Origin: Aquibium sp. ELW1220
GTDB taxonomy: Bacteria > Pseudomonadota > Alphaproteobacteria > Rhizobiales > Rhizobiaceae
NCBI RefSeq assembly: GCF_030398385.1
Contig: NZ_JAOAOQ010000032.1
Coordinates: 1 to 64,000 of the forward strand
Length of the DNA: 64,000 nt
Direction: 5' to 3'
In this document: positions 35,501 to 44,053 of the stretch, piece by piece
Position numbering within the stretch: the stretch's first letter is position 1
How the letters are laid out: the number at the start of each line of letters is the position of its first letter
Position numbers and translations under genes: made by a program
The notes under the pieces: model-generated
Told to the model about the DNA's origin: nothing
What the model saw: the letters and a program-made list of their open reading frames with translations, nothing else
The model's database searches: none

Positions 35501-36283
35501 TCAGCGATAGCCGATGACGATGTCGGGCTGATCGGCGGCGTTCCTGCGGTCCAGCGGGCTCGGATAGTCGCACCATGGTTCGCGCGGGGCGGGCCTCGCG
35601 CTGAAGCTCAGCTCGAGCGCGAGCGGGATTCCGGCCGTGGTGACCGGCGCGCAATTGTTCGCATGCACGTGAACGAGGCGCAGCCGGAACTGCTCCATGA
35701 AGCTGACGATGCGGTCGAGATGCAGGTCGACGTCATGGAACTCGATCACGACGCCGGTCAAGAGGTGCTGGTTCTCGACCAGGGCGTCCAGACAGCGGTA
35801 CTCGCTGCCTTCGATGTCCATCTTCACGAAGATGTTCCTCGCCGCGATGCCGCGGATGATGTCGTCCAGGGAAAGGTAGAGCGGGCTGCCGACGAACTTG
35901 CGGACGTGGACCCGATCGGAGACGAAGAAGCGCTTGAAGTGCCGGTAGTTGCGCAGATGTTCGAAGGTTTCCTCGAGGCGGCGCCGTTTCAGGGCCTGCC
36001 AGGCCGCGCGATAGAAGAGCTTGCGGTTCACCGACCCGTCATAGGCGCGGATGGGGACCGGCGAGAGACCGTGAAAGGCGCGTTCGAACGACCAGTCGTC
36101 GCCGAGCCCGAGGGACAGGAGCAGGTCGGACCGCCGAACGTCCCCCTGCGACACCACGTAGCCGCCATCACCGTCGGAGCCGATGCGCACGAGGTCGGGG
36201 CACAGCCGGTGCCGAAAGGCGGCCGGAAGGATGGCGCGAACCGGGTCGCTGTCACCGAATGAGGCATCGGGAGGCCGCTCCAC
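35501..36283 (-). CDS. FkbM-like methyltransferase
   Basis: 260-residue protein with the Methyltransf_21/FkbM layout: RIGSDGDGGYVVS, SLGLGDDWSFERAF (SAM-site strand and glycine loop), then NIFVKMDIEGSEYRCLDAL, the family hallmark, and VVIEFHDVD. It likely O-methylates a sugar or other polysaccharide component using SAM, but the acceptor is unknown. GTG 36283 is chosen because GGGGAGG lies 8 nt upstream. It is isolated between rpsI and speB; such genes often accompany exopolysaccharide clusters, and it may serve the one at 15-31 kb. Confidence 0.82.
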   Translation of the reverse strand: MERPPDASFGDSDPVRAILPAAFRHRLCPDLVRIGSDGDGGYVVSQGDVRRSDLLLSLGLGDDWSFERAFHGLSPVPIRAYDGSVNRKLFYRAAWQALKRRRLEETFEHLRNYRHFKRFFVSDRVHVRKFVGSPLYLSLDDIIRGIAARNIFVKMDIEGSEYRCLDALVENQHLLTGVVIEFHDVDLHLDRIVSFMEQFRLRLVHVHANNCAPVTTAGIPLALELSFSARPAPREPWCDYPSPLDRRNAADQPDIVIGYR

Positions 36284-36486
36284 CGGTCTGCCTCCCCCTG
36301 GCTGACGGACGTCGGATGCTTGTAAGCCCGAAATGGAACCGGCGAAAGCCCGGCGAGCGTCTGTTCGTCCCCCGACGACCGCTGCATCCTCCGGTCACGG
36401 CTCGCATGAGGACCGCCCGAGGTGGACGTCCGGCATCGGGCGACAGGCCAAGTCGCGGGCTCTATCTCCAGTCGACCGCAGAAACA

Positions 36487-36515
36487 GAAAGAGCCCGCGC
36501 AGGGCGGGCTCTTTC
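36487..36515 (-). terminator. Intrinsic terminator of rplM-rpsI
   Basis: A perfect 12-bp stem GAAAGAGCCCGC (36487-36498) / GCGGGCTCTTTC (36504-36515) with a 5-nt loop lies 27 bp after the rpsI stop. The A-rich side becomes a T-rich 3' flank (CTTTCTGTTTC) on the minus strand. It is symmetric and could also stop transcription from the other side. Confidence 0.85.
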
Positions 36516-36542
36516 CGTGCCTTCGTCGGAAGACGCTGGCGA

Positions 36543-37025
36543 TCAGCGCTTCGAGAACTGGAACGAACGACGGGCCTTGGCCTTGCCGTACTTCTTGCGC
36601 TCGACGGTACGCGAGTCGCGGGTCAGGAAGCCGCCCTTCTTGAGCACGCCGCGCAGCGCCGGCTCGTAGTAGGTCAGTGCCTTGGAGATGCCGTGACGCA
36701 CCGCGCCGGCCTGGCCCGACAGCCCGCCGCCGATGACGGTGGCGACGATGTCGTACTGGCCTTCGCGGTTGGCCGCGACGATCGGCTGGCGCAGGATCAT
36801 CTGGAGCACGGGCCGCGCGAAGTAGGCGCGGTACTCCTTGTCGTTGATGACGACCTTGCCGGTGCCCGGACGGATCCAGACACGGGCGATGGCGTCCTTG
36901 CGCTTGCCGGTCGCATAGGCGCGGCCCTGGGCGTCCAGCTTCTGGACATGGACCGGGGCGGCCGGCTGGGCGTTGGTGACGCCAGTCGCGGTGCCGAGCT
37001 CGGCGAGGGAATTCAGATCAGCCAT
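36543..37025 (-). CDS. rpsI: 30S ribosomal protein S9
   Basis: 160-residue uS9. The conserved core begins [17 protein letters not shown] and ends with the basic tail [16 protein letters not shown], whose last Arg approaches the P-site t[13 protein letters not shown]-type and [19 protein letters not shown] motifs are present. The N-terminal ~30 residues are the extended alphaproteobacterial form. It overlaps the rplM stop by 8 bp, giving the usual rplM-rpsI operon with coupled translation. Confidence 0.98.
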   Translation of the reverse strand: MADLNSLAELGTATGVTNAQPAAPVHVQKLDAQGRAYATGKRKDAIARVWIRPGTGKVVINDKEYRAYFARPVLQMILRQPIVAANREGQYDIVATVIGGGLSGQAGAVRHGISKALTYYEPALRGVLKKGGFLTRDSRTVERKKYGKAKARRSFQFSKR

Positions 37026-37491
37026 AGACCGGGGTCCTTACGTTCTTCTTGCTCATCGCGGCGACGTCGAGCGTCTCGGGGGTCTGAGCTTCGTGCGGAT
37101 GGACGGCGCCCGCATAGACGCGCAGGTTCTTCATCTGGCGACGGCCGAGCGGGCCGCGCGGGATCATGCGCTCAATGGCCTTCTCGAGCACGCGCTCGGG
37201 GAAACGGCCTTCCAGCAGGTCGCGCGCCGTGCGCTCCTTGACGCCACCGGGGTGGCCGGTGTGCCAGTAATACACCTTGTCGGTGAACTTCTTGCCGGTC
37301 AGCACGACCTTGTCGGCATTGATGATGATGACGTTGTCGCCATCGTCGACGTGGGGCGTGAAGGTGGGCTTGTGCTTGCCGCGCAGGCGGTTGGCGACGA
37401 CGGAGGCGAGGCGGCCGACGACGAGACCTTCGGCGTCGATCAGCACCCACTTCTTCGTCACCTCCGCAGGCTTCTGCGAAAAGGTTTTCAT
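37018..37491 (-). CDS. rplM: 50S ribosomal protein L13
   Basis: 157-residue uL13, an early-assembly protein of the large subunit. Key stretches: [46 protein letters not shown] and RAVKGMLP-equivalent [24 protein letters not shown] 37491 is preceded by AGGAAA. Earlier in-frame codons lack similarity. It is transcribed from a strong promoter ~130 bp upstream. Confidence 0.98.
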   Translation of the reverse strand: MKTFSQKPAEVTKKWVLIDAEGLVVGRLASVVANRLRGKHKPTFTPHVDDGDNVIIINADKVVLTGKKFTDKVYYWHTGHPGGVKERTARDLLEGRFPERVLEKAIERMIPRGPLGRRQMKNLRVYAGAVHPHEAQTPETLDVAAMSKKNVRTPVYG

Positions 37492-37618
37492 GGTGGTACT
37501 TTCCTGTCGAACCTTCCGTCCCGTGAAGGGCGGTAAGGCGTTTCTTGTTGCTTGCGTTGGGCGGCCGATCTGCCGGCCAACAGGAAGACGGAGGCCATGG
37601 GCTGCCGCTTCGGGGCGG

Positions 37619-37647
37619 TCTATAGGCGAAGCCGGACGGTCCGTCAA
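37619..37647 (-). promoter_or_regulatory. Strong sigma70 promoter of rplM-rpsI
   Basis: On the minus strand CTTGACG (TTGACG at 37647-37642), 17-bp spacer, CTATAGA (TATAGA at 37624-37619). This is near-consensus for rhizobial housekeeping promoters and leaves a ~120-nt leader before rplM. The spacer carries the dyad GGACCGTCC. Confidence 0.75.
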
Positions 37648-37855
37648 GCTGATCGAGGTTCAGCCGTCGCCAAAAGATCAATGAAAACATATGGATAGAG
37701 TTACGGTATTATTTTACCGCACATTCCCCTTTTTCGCGCAGGCGCTGGCGCGATGCGGGGCGACATGAATAGGTGTGAAAGCCTTGCCAATCCACGCAGT
37801 ATCGCTCGATATCGGGGCGCGTATGCCAGCCATTTATACGCGTATTGCCGAAGAA

Positions 37856-37871
37856 TGTGAAAAACATCACT
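37856..37871. promoter_or_regulatory. CRP-like palindrome 1
   Basis: TGTGA-AAAACA-TCACT matches the CRP consensus TGTGA-N6-TCACA at 9 of 10 informative positions. Centre at 37863.5, ~180 bp before the small exported protein gene. Confidence 0.45.
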
Positions 37872-37892
37872 TTCAAGAATGATGCAGCGGGG

Positions 37893-37908
37893 CGTGAACT
37901 ATTTCACA
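37893..37908. promoter_or_regulatory. CRP-like palindrome 2
   Basis: CGTGA-ACTATT-TCACA also matches 9 of 10 positions of TGTGA-N6-TCACA. Its centre is 37 bp from the first site, ~3.5 helical turns. A Crp-type regulator and an adenylate cyclase are encoded at 12.6 and 4-6 kb of the window. Confidence 0.45.
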
Positions 37909-38045
37909 ATACCGAAAAAAATACTTCGATGAACGAAAAATGAATGCGTTGATCAGTTCGGGTTCAGATCGGTGGCAGTAGAACGGTTGGCATTGGGGCA
38001 AGCAACCAACCAGACCTGAAACCCGAAACCTGAAAGGAAACGACC

Positions 38046-38390
38046 ATGACCATCCGCAACACCCTCATCGCCGCCTCCACCGCCGCTCTCGTCCTGGCCG
38101 CCGGCTCGGCCAGCTTCGCCGGCAAGTTCGTCGCCATGCCGGCCTCGAAGGGCGGCGCGTCCATCAATTGCTCCATCCCCAACAACGTGGTCTGCACGAT
38201 CTCCAGCGCCAAGGGCGTGAAGTCGGTCAAGATCAGTGCCAGCGGCCCGAACGGCGCCTTCGACCTCGTCAACAAGAGCTACCGCAGCTGTCCCAAGCAG
38301 GTGAAGGTCTTCTGGGACTCCGCCTATCAGGGCAACAGCACCCAGATCGTCGAGTGCTCTTCCTCGATGGGCTTCAAGGCCGCCAACTGA
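38046..38390 (+). CDS. Small exported four-cysteine protein, unknown function
   Basis: 114 residues; mature part ~89 after a signal peptide (MTIRNTLIAASTAALVLAAG, cleavage near SFA-G at 25). Four cysteines (in INCSIP, VVCTIS, RSCPKQ and VECSSS) could form two disulfides; the mature protein is small, basic and Lys/Ser-rich, with no family I recognise. The ATG follows AAAGGA 8 nt upstream. It is monocistronic: ~550 bp of AT-rich control DNA with two CRP-like dyads precede it and a strong terminator follows, which suggests a tightly regulated, abundant periplasmic or secreted product. Confidence 0.8.
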   Translation: MTIRNTLIAASTAALVLAAGSASFAGKFVAMPASKGGASINCSIPNNVVCTISSAKGVKSVKISASGPNGAFDLVNKSYRSCPKQVKVFWDSAYQGNSTQIVECSSSMGFKAAN

Positions 38391-38413
38391 CCGGCAGCAA
38401 TGCCGGCAGGAAC

Positions 38414-38441
38414 GGGCTCCGCGCCATGCGCGGGGCCCTTT
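38414..38441 (+). terminator. Intrinsic terminator of the small exported protein gene
   Basis: GGGCTCCGCGC (38414-38424) pairs with GCGCGGGGCCC (38428-38438) over 11 bp with one G-U and a 3-nt loop, followed by TTTC. It reaches the stop of the converging thioesterase gene. Confidence 0.75.
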
Positions 38442-38896
38442 CAGCGTTTCGGCGGGATCGAATAGGTGCCCGTCGCGTGGGCGACCGTCAGGCGGTCCGG
38501 GCCGGCGACGATGTCGATGTCGAAGACCATCAGGCTGCGTCCGAGCTTGATGATGCGGCAATGGCCGTCGATCGGGCCAGGCTCGGCCTTGCGCACGAAG
38601 TTGATGTTGAGGTTCGTCGTCACCGACAGCGCGTCCGGGCCGGCATGCGAGAGCACGCAGACATAGCCGCCGATGTCGGCCAGAGTGAACAGGCACGGTC
38701 CCGATACCGTGCCGCCTGGGCGGACATGCCGCTCGTTGGCGTTCAGCCGGACCGTGCACCCGCCCGGGAAGACGTCGGTTGCGACATAGTCGGCATATTC
38801 GCCATTGAGCTGCGGGTAGACCGACAGCATCAGCCGGTTGACCTCCTCGGTCGTCAGCATCGGCGTCGGTGCGCTGCTCTTATTCCTTGCGTCCAT
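38441..38896 (-). CDS. PaaI-family hotdog thioesterase
   Basis: About 151 residues. Hotdog-fold pattern: a helix-rich start, then GGTVSGPCLFTLADIGGYV (the long central helix with the G-x-x-x-x-x-x-D/A-D-x-x-G region) and VTTNLNINFVRKAEPG, the typical VTxxLxxxFLR/K strand, ending HATGTYSIPP. It likely hydrolyses an acyl- or aryl-CoA. ATG 38896 has GAGG upstream; ATG 38908 overlaps the stop of the enoyl-CoA hydratase (ATGA), also plausible. Either way the two genes are coupled. Confidence 0.88.
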   Translation of the reverse strand: MDARNKSSAPTPMLTTEEVNRLMLSVYPQLNGEYADYVATDVFPGGCTVRLNANERHVRPGGTVSGPCLFTLADIGGYVCVLSHAGPDALSVTTNLNINFVRKAEPGPIDGHCRIIKLGRSLMVFDIDIVAGPDRLTVAHATGTYSIPPKR

Positions 38897-38904
38897 CGCC
38901 GTCC

Positions 38905-39771
38905 TCATCCCTTCGGCGCGTTGATTGGCCGGTTCTGCGTCCAGTCGAAGGTGCCGAGGTCGCGCTCGCGCACCGCGTGCTTCCAGCCCATCGCCTCGGC
39001 GCGATGCTTGAAGTTCAGCCCCTCCGGCGAATGCCGCGTGATGCCGTCGAACAGGGTCGCGAACATCTGCGTCTGTTTCAAGCCCATCGCTTCGATCGCC
39101 TGATTGACGACGAGCTTCTGCATCATCAGCTGGTTGACCGGAACGCCGGCCATGCGTTCGGCCAGCCGCTCGACTTCGGCGTCAAGGTCTGCGGCCGGAA
39201 CCGATTTCAGGACGAGCCCCATCGCTTCGGCTTCCTTGCCCTTCACCTTGTCTCCGGTGAACAGCATGCGCTTGGCGCGTTCCGGCCCCAGCCTGTAGAC
39301 CCACATGGCCGTCGTCGGGCAGCCCCAGACGCGGATCGGCATGTAGCCGATTTCGGCGTCGTCGGCCATGACGATCATGTCGGAACACAGCGCGATGTCC
39401 GAGCCGCCCGCCACCGCGAAACCGTGCACCTTGGCGATCACCGGCCGATTGCTGCGCCACAGCGACATGAAGAGATCCGTGTTGCGCATCATGAAGGCAT
39501 AGTCCTGCATCGGGTCCCAAGGCATGTCCTGCGTCATGGCGTTGCCGGCGCCGCTGTCCTGCTCGGCATAATAGGCAAGGTCGTAGCCGGCGCAGAAGGC
39601 GCGGCCGGCGCCCGACAGGATGATGACATGGACGCCGGCGTCGGCGTTTGCCCGCGCGACGCAGTCGGCGAGCTCGACCGGCAGGTCGTCGTCGATGGCG
39701 TTCAGCACGTCGGGGCGGTTGAGGGTGATCCGGGCGATCCGCCCGTCTTTCTCGTACAGGACCCTTGGCAC
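38905..39771 (-). CDS. Enoyl-CoA hydratase/isomerase (crotonase family)
   Basis: 288 residues. Crotonase fold: VLYEKDGRIARITLNRPDVLNAI at the start, an oxyanion-hole motif GRAFCAGYDLAYYAE (~67-81) and GFAVAGGSDIALCSDMIV (~125-142, second oxyanion Gly). The catalytic acidic positions are shifted (GYMPIRVWGCPTT), so hydratase, isomerase or hydrolase chemistry cannot be separated. GTG 39771 is chosen because GGAGG lies 5 nt before it. Head-to-head with a second crotonase gene 120 bp away; followed by the thioesterase with overlap. Together they suggest an acyl-CoA degradation step. Confidence 0.88.
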   Translation of the reverse strand: MPRVLYEKDGRIARITLNRPDVLNAIDDDLPVELADCVARANADAGVHVIILSGAGRAFCAGYDLAYYAEQDSGAGNAMTQDMPWDPMQDYAFMMRNTDLFMSLWRSNRPVIAKVHGFAVAGGSDIALCSDMIVMADDAEIGYMPIRVWGCPTTAMWVYRLGPERAKRMLFTGDKVKGKEAEAMGLVLKSVPAADLDAEVERLAERMAGVPVNQLMMQKLVVNQAIEAMGLKQTQMFATLFDGITRHSPEGLNFKHRAEAMGWKHAVRERDLGTFDWTQNRPINAPKG

Positions 39772-39891
39772 GAATTCCTCCCGTGTTCCGTTTCCGTAAA
39801 CGTCAACCAATCTGTCCCATTTCCGGGCTTTCCTTCAACCGGCGCCGTGATAGTTCTCTTGGTCCAGGGAAGACGCGTCGAGGAAAATGCG

Positions 39892-40713
39892 ATGGCCGAG
39901 GTGGTGGCACTGAAACGTTCCGAGGTCGAGGGGCCGGTTCATGCCAGCCTGTCGGGCGGGATCCTGACGCTGACGCTCGCCAACCCGCCGGCCAATGCCC
40001 TGTCGATCGCGACGATGGAGGCGCTGCAGGCCGCGCTCGACCGCGCGCGCGACGACGACGCCGTCCGCGTGGTGGTGCTGGCCGCGACCGGCAAGGTGTT
40101 CTGCGCCGGCCACGACCTGAAGGAGCTGACCGCGCACCGGGCCGACGCCGATCGCGGCCGGGCCTTCTACGAGAAGACGATGCGGCTCTGCGCCGGCGTC
40201 ATGCAGTCGATCGTGCGGCTGCCCAAGCCCGTCATCGCCGAGGTGGCAGGCACCGCCACCGCCGCCGGCTGCCAGCTGGTGGCCAGCTGCGATCTGGCCG
40301 TCTCGACCACCGAGGCGATGTTTGCCACGCCCGGCGTCAACATCGGCCTGTTCTGCTCGACCCCGATGGTGGCGCTGTCGCGCAACGTCTCGCGCAAGCA
40401 TGCCATGGAGATGCTGCTGACCGGCGAGATGATCGACGCGACGACCGCTCGCGAATTCGGCCTCGTCAACCGCGTCGTGCCGCCGGAGTACCTGAATCAG
40501 ATCGTGCGCAAATACGCCGAAACCATTGTTTCCAAATCGCCCCTGACGCTGAAGATCGGCAAGGAGGCCTTCTATGCGCAGGCCGAGATGGGCCTGTCGG
40601 ATGCCTACGACTACGCCGTGCAGGTGATGGTCGAGAACATGATGGCGCGCGACGCCGAGGAAGGCATCAAGGCCTTCGTGGAGAAGCGCAAGCCGGAGTG
40701 GACGGGGGAGTGA
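39892..40713 (+). CDS. Enoyl-CoA hydratase (crotonase family, ECHDC3-like)
   Basis: 273 residues. LTLANPPANALSIATMEAL at the start, GKVFCAGHDLKEL (~72-84) as the first oxyanion motif and AGTATAAGCQLVASCDLAV (~119-137) as the second; the FATPGVNIGLFC stretch replaces the usual catalytic Glu region, as in the ECHDC3-type subgroup. ATG 39892 has GAGG 8 nt upstream. Its stop overlaps the start of the VOC gene by one base (TGATG), so both are cotranscribed. It diverges from the other crotonase gene through a 120-bp region. Confidence 0.9.
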   Translation: MAEVVALKRSEVEGPVHASLSGGILTLTLANPPANALSIATMEALQAALDRARDDDAVRVVVLAATGKVFCAGHDLKELTAHRADADRGRAFYEKTMRLCAGVMQSIVRLPKPVIAEVAGTATAAGCQLVASCDLAVSTTEAMFATPGVNIGLFCSTPMVALSRNVSRKHAMEMLLTGEMIDATTAREFGLVNRVVPPEYLNQIVRKYAETIVSKSPLTLKIGKEAFYAQAEMGLSDAYDYAVQVMVENMMARDAEEGIKAFVEKRKPEWTGE

Positions 40714-41138
40714 TGGAGCCGCGCCTCTCGATCGTCACGCTGGGCGTCGACGATCTCGACCGCGCGGCCCGTTTCTACGAGGCCATGGGGCTGACGCGCC
40801 ACGCCGGCATCACGGATGGCGTGGCCTTCTTCCAGATGGGCGGGATCGTCCTGTCGCTGTTTCCGCGCCGGGAACTGGCGAAGGACGCCGGGGTGGATTC
40901 ATTGGCTTCGGGCTTTTCGGGCATCGCGCTCGCCTACAACACCCGCTCGGAGGCAGAGGTCGACGCCGTGCTGCAGCAGGCTGTCGAAGCCGGCGGAACG
41001 ATCGTCCGGCCGGCGGGCCGCGCCTTCTGGGGCGGGCGGACGGGCTATTTCGCCGACACGGAGGGCCACCTCTGGGAGGTCGCGCACAATCCGGCCTTCC
41101 CGATCGCCGAGGATGGGACGATCAGGCTGCCCGAATAA
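40713..41138 (+). CDS. VOC/glyoxalase-family protein
   Basis: 141 residues. Two beta-alpha-beta-beta-beta units: SIVTLGVDDLDRAARFYEAMGL starts the first; the second half ends GYFADTEGHLWEVAHNP, the classic F-x-D-P-x-G-x-x-W/x-E pattern with a metal-ligand Glu. The first-half metal ligand His is replaced, so metal binding may be partial. It may be a dioxygenase-, lyase- or epimerase-like enzyme on the same substrate as the upstream crotonase, with which it overlaps by one base. Substrate unknown. Confidence 0.88.
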   Translation: MEPRLSIVTLGVDDLDRAARFYEAMGLTRHAGITDGVAFFQMGGIVLSLFPRRELAKDAGVDSLASGFSGIALAYNTRSEAEVDAVLQQAVEAGGTIVRPAGRAFWGGRTGYFADTEGHLWEVAHNPAFPIAEDGTIRLPE

Positions 41139-41240
41139 TCCGGCGGTCGCCGAAACGCCCCGGATCCGCCCGCTTGTCGCCAAGGCGGCGCCGATCTCGT
41201 CGCTATCATCGCAACGGGCAACGATGGGTGGACCGCGACG

Positions 41241-42059
41241 ATGGCGAGACTGGCGACGCTGGCCCTTGCGGGTTGGTTGGCAGGGGCGGGAGGCGCCGCC
41301 GCGCAGACGGTGCACCACGAAAGCCTCGACCCGCCGCTTTATCCCGAGATCGTCCTCGATACCGACGACAGCTTTTCCGCCGACGCGGACCTGAGCGAAT
41401 TCCGCCGCGCATTGGCGGAGGCTGCGGGCTATCGATGGGGGAAGGCGCTCGATCCCGAGGCCGTCGTTCCATTCCTCGCAGACGACGTCGAATTCTTCGT
41501 AGGGCAGAAGGGCAGGAGCTATCGCGAGGAGTTCGTGTCGCTGGGCCTCCATCCCGCCCGCAGGGTTCTGGAGATGGCGGGACGCATGTCGCGCGCCAGC
41601 GACAGTGCCGACCCGAGCGTTCACAGCCGCTATGGTCTGCATGTGCTGGAGAAGCTCGTCACGGAGCCGACGGTGGGCCGCACCCCATGGCTCGACGGCC
41701 GCATCTGCACCGCGAGCTATGGCCGCATCTCGTGGCCCGACTGGATCGCGCTCGACGGCAAGCTGCGCTTCATCGACCGCGAGCACTGGCGCATCGCGAG
41801 CGTCGTCGGACCCGACGGCGACGGGGGCCGGCCGACGGGCGACTGGCCGAAGCGCTACCAGATGGTTCCGGTGTCGCCCGAGCAGAAGCGCTCCGGCGGC
41901 TCGCTGGGGATCATTGCGCCGCAAGGGGGCGTGATCTGCTTCCGCGTCTTCTATGGTCCCGACGCGAGCCACTTCGCGCACTACCTCAACTCCCACCTCT
42001 GCTTCGAAAGGCGCGACGGCGCATGGACGGTGACCGCGATTGCGCTCAGGCTTGATTGA
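41241..42059 (+). CDS. Exported protein of unknown function
   Basis: 272 residues. Signal peptide MARLATLALAGWLAGAGGAAA, cleaved before QTVHHES. The mature part is acidic at the front (EIVLDTDDSFSADADLSE) and contains WLDGRICTASYGRISWPDW, GVICFRVFYGP and SHLCFERRDGAW near the end with three Cys. Some stretches look like the SH3-type or DUF-rich periplasmic proteins of rhizobia, but I do not recognise a family. ATG 41241 follows a weak ribosome site. It precedes the CoA-binding protein gene by 27 bp, so both could be cotranscribed. Confidence 0.78.
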   Translation: MARLATLALAGWLAGAGGAAAQTVHHESLDPPLYPEIVLDTDDSFSADADLSEFRRALAEAAGYRWGKALDPEAVVPFLADDVEFFVGQKGRSYREEFVSLGLHPARRVLEMAGRMSRASDSADPSVHSRYGLHVLEKLVTEPTVGRTPWLDGRICTASYGRISWPDWIALDGKLRFIDREHWRIASVVGPDGDGGRPTGDWPKRYQMVPVSPEQKRSGGSLGIIAPQGGVICFRVFYGPDASHFAHYLNSHLCFERRDGAWTVTAIALRLD

Positions 42060-42086
42060 GCATCGCGATTCCGGCACAGGAAGCGC

Positions 42087-42608
42087 ATGAACCACGATGC
42101 CTATGACGACGCCTATATCTCCGGGATCCTGCACGAGACGCGCACCATCGCGGTGGTCGGCGCCTCGGCCAACGACGTGCGGCCCTCGTTCTTCGTGACG
42201 AAATACCTGATCGACAAGGGCTACACCGTCTACCCGATCAATCCCGGCCAGGCCGGCAAGGAGATCCTCGGCCGGCCCGTCTTCGCGCGGCTGGCCGACG
42301 TGCCGGAGCCGATCGACATGGTCGACGTGTTCCGCGCCTCGGACGCGGCGCCCGGCGTCGTCGACGAAGCGCTGGCGCTCGACCCGCTGCCCAAGGTGAT
42401 CTGGCTGCAGCTCGGCGTGCGCAACGACGTGGCGGCGCAGAAGGCGGAGGAAGCGGGCGTCAAGGTGGTCATGAACCGCTGCCCGAAGATCGAATACGGC
42501 CGCATGTCGGGCGAGATCGGCTGGAACGGCGTCAACAGCCGCATGATTTCGTCGAAGAAACCGGTCATGCGCGCCGGCTTCCAGAGCTTCGGCATCCGCA
42601 AGCGCTGA
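42087..42608 (+). CDS. CoA-binding domain protein (YccU-like)
   Basis: 173-residue single Rossmann domain: ETRTIAVVGASANDVRPSFFVTKYL, then PINPGQAGKEILGRPVF and the end VVMNRCPKIEYGRM, all typical of the CoA_binding_2 family. It probably binds CoA or an acyl-CoA as a regulatory or carrier protein; no ligase domain is attached. Genes of this family commonly sit immediately before O-acetylhomoserine sulfhydrylase genes in rhizobia, as here (157-bp gap to metY). Confidence 0.92.
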   Translation: MNHDAYDDAYISGILHETRTIAVVGASANDVRPSFFVTKYLIDKGYTVYPINPGQAGKEILGRPVFARLADVPEPIDMVDVFRASDAAPGVVDEALALDPLPKVIWLQLGVRNDVAAQKAEEAGVKVVMNRCPKIEYGRMSGEIGWNGVNSRMISSKKPVMRAGFQSFGIRKR

Positions 42609-42765
42609 AGAAACGGACGATTTCGCCCCGCCGCCGTCGCTGCGCGCAACGGTTTTTCGCTGCTCGCACGCAGTTTGCACGATTCCCCTTTGATTTCGCG
42701 AACGCCCTTTGCGAAAACCCCCGCAACGACAATCCGCTGCCATCCGCAGCCTGGGAGGACACGAC

Positions 42766-44049
42766 ATGACACAGCGCACGCCCGGTTTCGACACGCTCGC
42801 CATCCACGCGGGCGCCCAGCCCGACCCCGCGACCGGCGCCCGCGCCACGCCGATCTACCAGACCACGTCCTTCGTCTTCGACGACGCCGACCACGCCGCC
42901 TCGCTGTTCGGGCTGAAGGCCTTCGGCAACATCTATACCCGCATCATGAACCCGACGACGGCCGTACTCGAGGAGCGCGTCGCCGCGCTGGAAGGCGGCA
43001 CCGCGGCCCTCGCCACGGCGTCGGGCCATGCCGCCCAGCTCCTCGTCTTCCACACGCTCATGCAGCCGGGCGCCAACTTCGTGGCGGCGAACAAGCTCTA
43101 TGGCGGCTCGATCAACCAGTTCGGCCATGCCTTCAAGAACTTCGACTGGCGCGTGCGCTGGGCCGACGCCGGTGACCCGGCCTCGTTCGAGGCGCAGATC
43201 GACGGCGACACCCGCGCGATCTTCGTCGAGAGCCTGGCCAATCCCGGCGGCACCTTCGTCGACATCGAGAAGATCGGCGACGTGGCGCGCAAGCACGGCC
43301 TGCCGCTGATCGTCGACAACACCATGGCCTCGCCCTACCTGCTGCGCCCGATCGAGCATGGTGCGGACGTCGTGATCCATTCGCTGACCAAGTTCCTCGG
43401 CGGCCACGGCAACTCCATGGGCGGCGCCATCGTCGACGGCGGCACCTTCGACTGGTCGAAGAGCGGCAACTATCCGATGCTGTCGCAGCCGCGGCCCGAA
43501 TATGCCGGCCTCGTCCTGCACGAGACCTTCGGCAACTTCGCCTTCGCCATTGCCTGCCGCGTGCTCGGGCTGCGCGATTTCGGCCCGTCGATCTCGCCCT
43601 TCAACGCCTTCATGATCCTGCAGGGCATCGAGACCCTGTCGCTCAGGATGCAGCGCCACTGCGAGAATGCGCTGAAGGTGGCGACCTGGCTGAAGCAGCA
43701 CCCGAAGGTCGCGTGGGTCTCCTATCCCGGCCTCGCCGACGATCCGAACCACGCGATGATGAAGAAGTATTCGCCGAATGGCGCCGGCGCCGTGTTCACC
43801 TTCGGTCTGACCGGCGGCTACGAGGCGGGCGTCAAGGTGGTCGAGGGCGTCGAACTCTTCTCGCATCTGGCCAACATCGGCGACGTGCGCTCGCTGATCA
43901 TCCACCCGGCCTCCACCACCCACCGCCAGCTGACCGACGAGCAGAAGGTCGCGGCCGGCGCCGGCCCGGACACCATCCGCCTGTCGGTCGGCATCGAGGA
44001 TGCGCAGGACATCATCGCCGACCTGGAGCAGGCGCTGGCGAAGGCCTGA
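42766..44049 (+). CDS. metY: O-acetylhomoserine (thiol)-lyase
   Basis: 427-residue PLP enzyme that makes homocysteine (and methionine precursor) from O-acetylhomoserine and sulfide. The PLP-lysine is Lys209 in [14 protein letters not shown]; the phosphate-binding [20 protein letters not shown] loop and VESLANPGG are present. Length and the C-terminal [16 protein letters not shown] fit this group rather than cystathionine gamma-synthase. ATG 42766 has GGGAGGAC upstream. I searched the leader for the SAM-II type riboswitch known for such genes in alphaproteobacteria and saw none. Confidence 0.93.
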   Translation: MTQRTPGFDTLAIHAGAQPDPATGARATPIYQTTSFVFDDADHAASLFGLKAFGNIYTRIMNPTTAVLEERVAALEGGTAALATASGHAAQLLVFHTLMQPGANFVAANKLYGGSINQFGHAFKNFDWRVRWADAGDPASFEAQIDGDTRAIFVESLANPGGTFVDIEKIGDVARKHGLPLIVDNTMASPYLLRPIEHGADVVIHSLTKFLGGHGNSMGGAIVDGGTFDWSKSGNYPMLSQPRPEYAGLVLHETFGNFAFAIACRVLGLRDFGPSISPFNAFMILQGIETLSLRMQRHCENALKVATWLKQHPKVAWVSYPGLADDPNHAMMKKYSPNGAGAVFTFGLTGGYEAGVKVVEGVELFSHLANIGDVRSLIIHPASTTHRQLTDEQKVAAGAGPDTIRLSVGIEDAQDIIADLEQALAKA

Positions 44050-44053
44050 GCCG

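Larger units (their letters stand above)
37492..38045. other. 554-bp gene-free region between rplM and the small exported protein gene
   Basis: The left ~150 bp is the rplM leader and promoter. From ~37675 the DNA is clearly more AT-rich than the rest of the window. It contains a short palindrome CGGTA (37704-37708)/TACCG (37715-37719) and, further right, two CRP-like dyads. No ORF or RNA family is recognised. Confidence 0.6.

Noticed and set aside
42609-42765. SAM-II riboswitch before metY
   Set aside because: Such riboswitches precede related genes in alphaproteobacteria, but I could not find the conserved pseudoknot sequences here.
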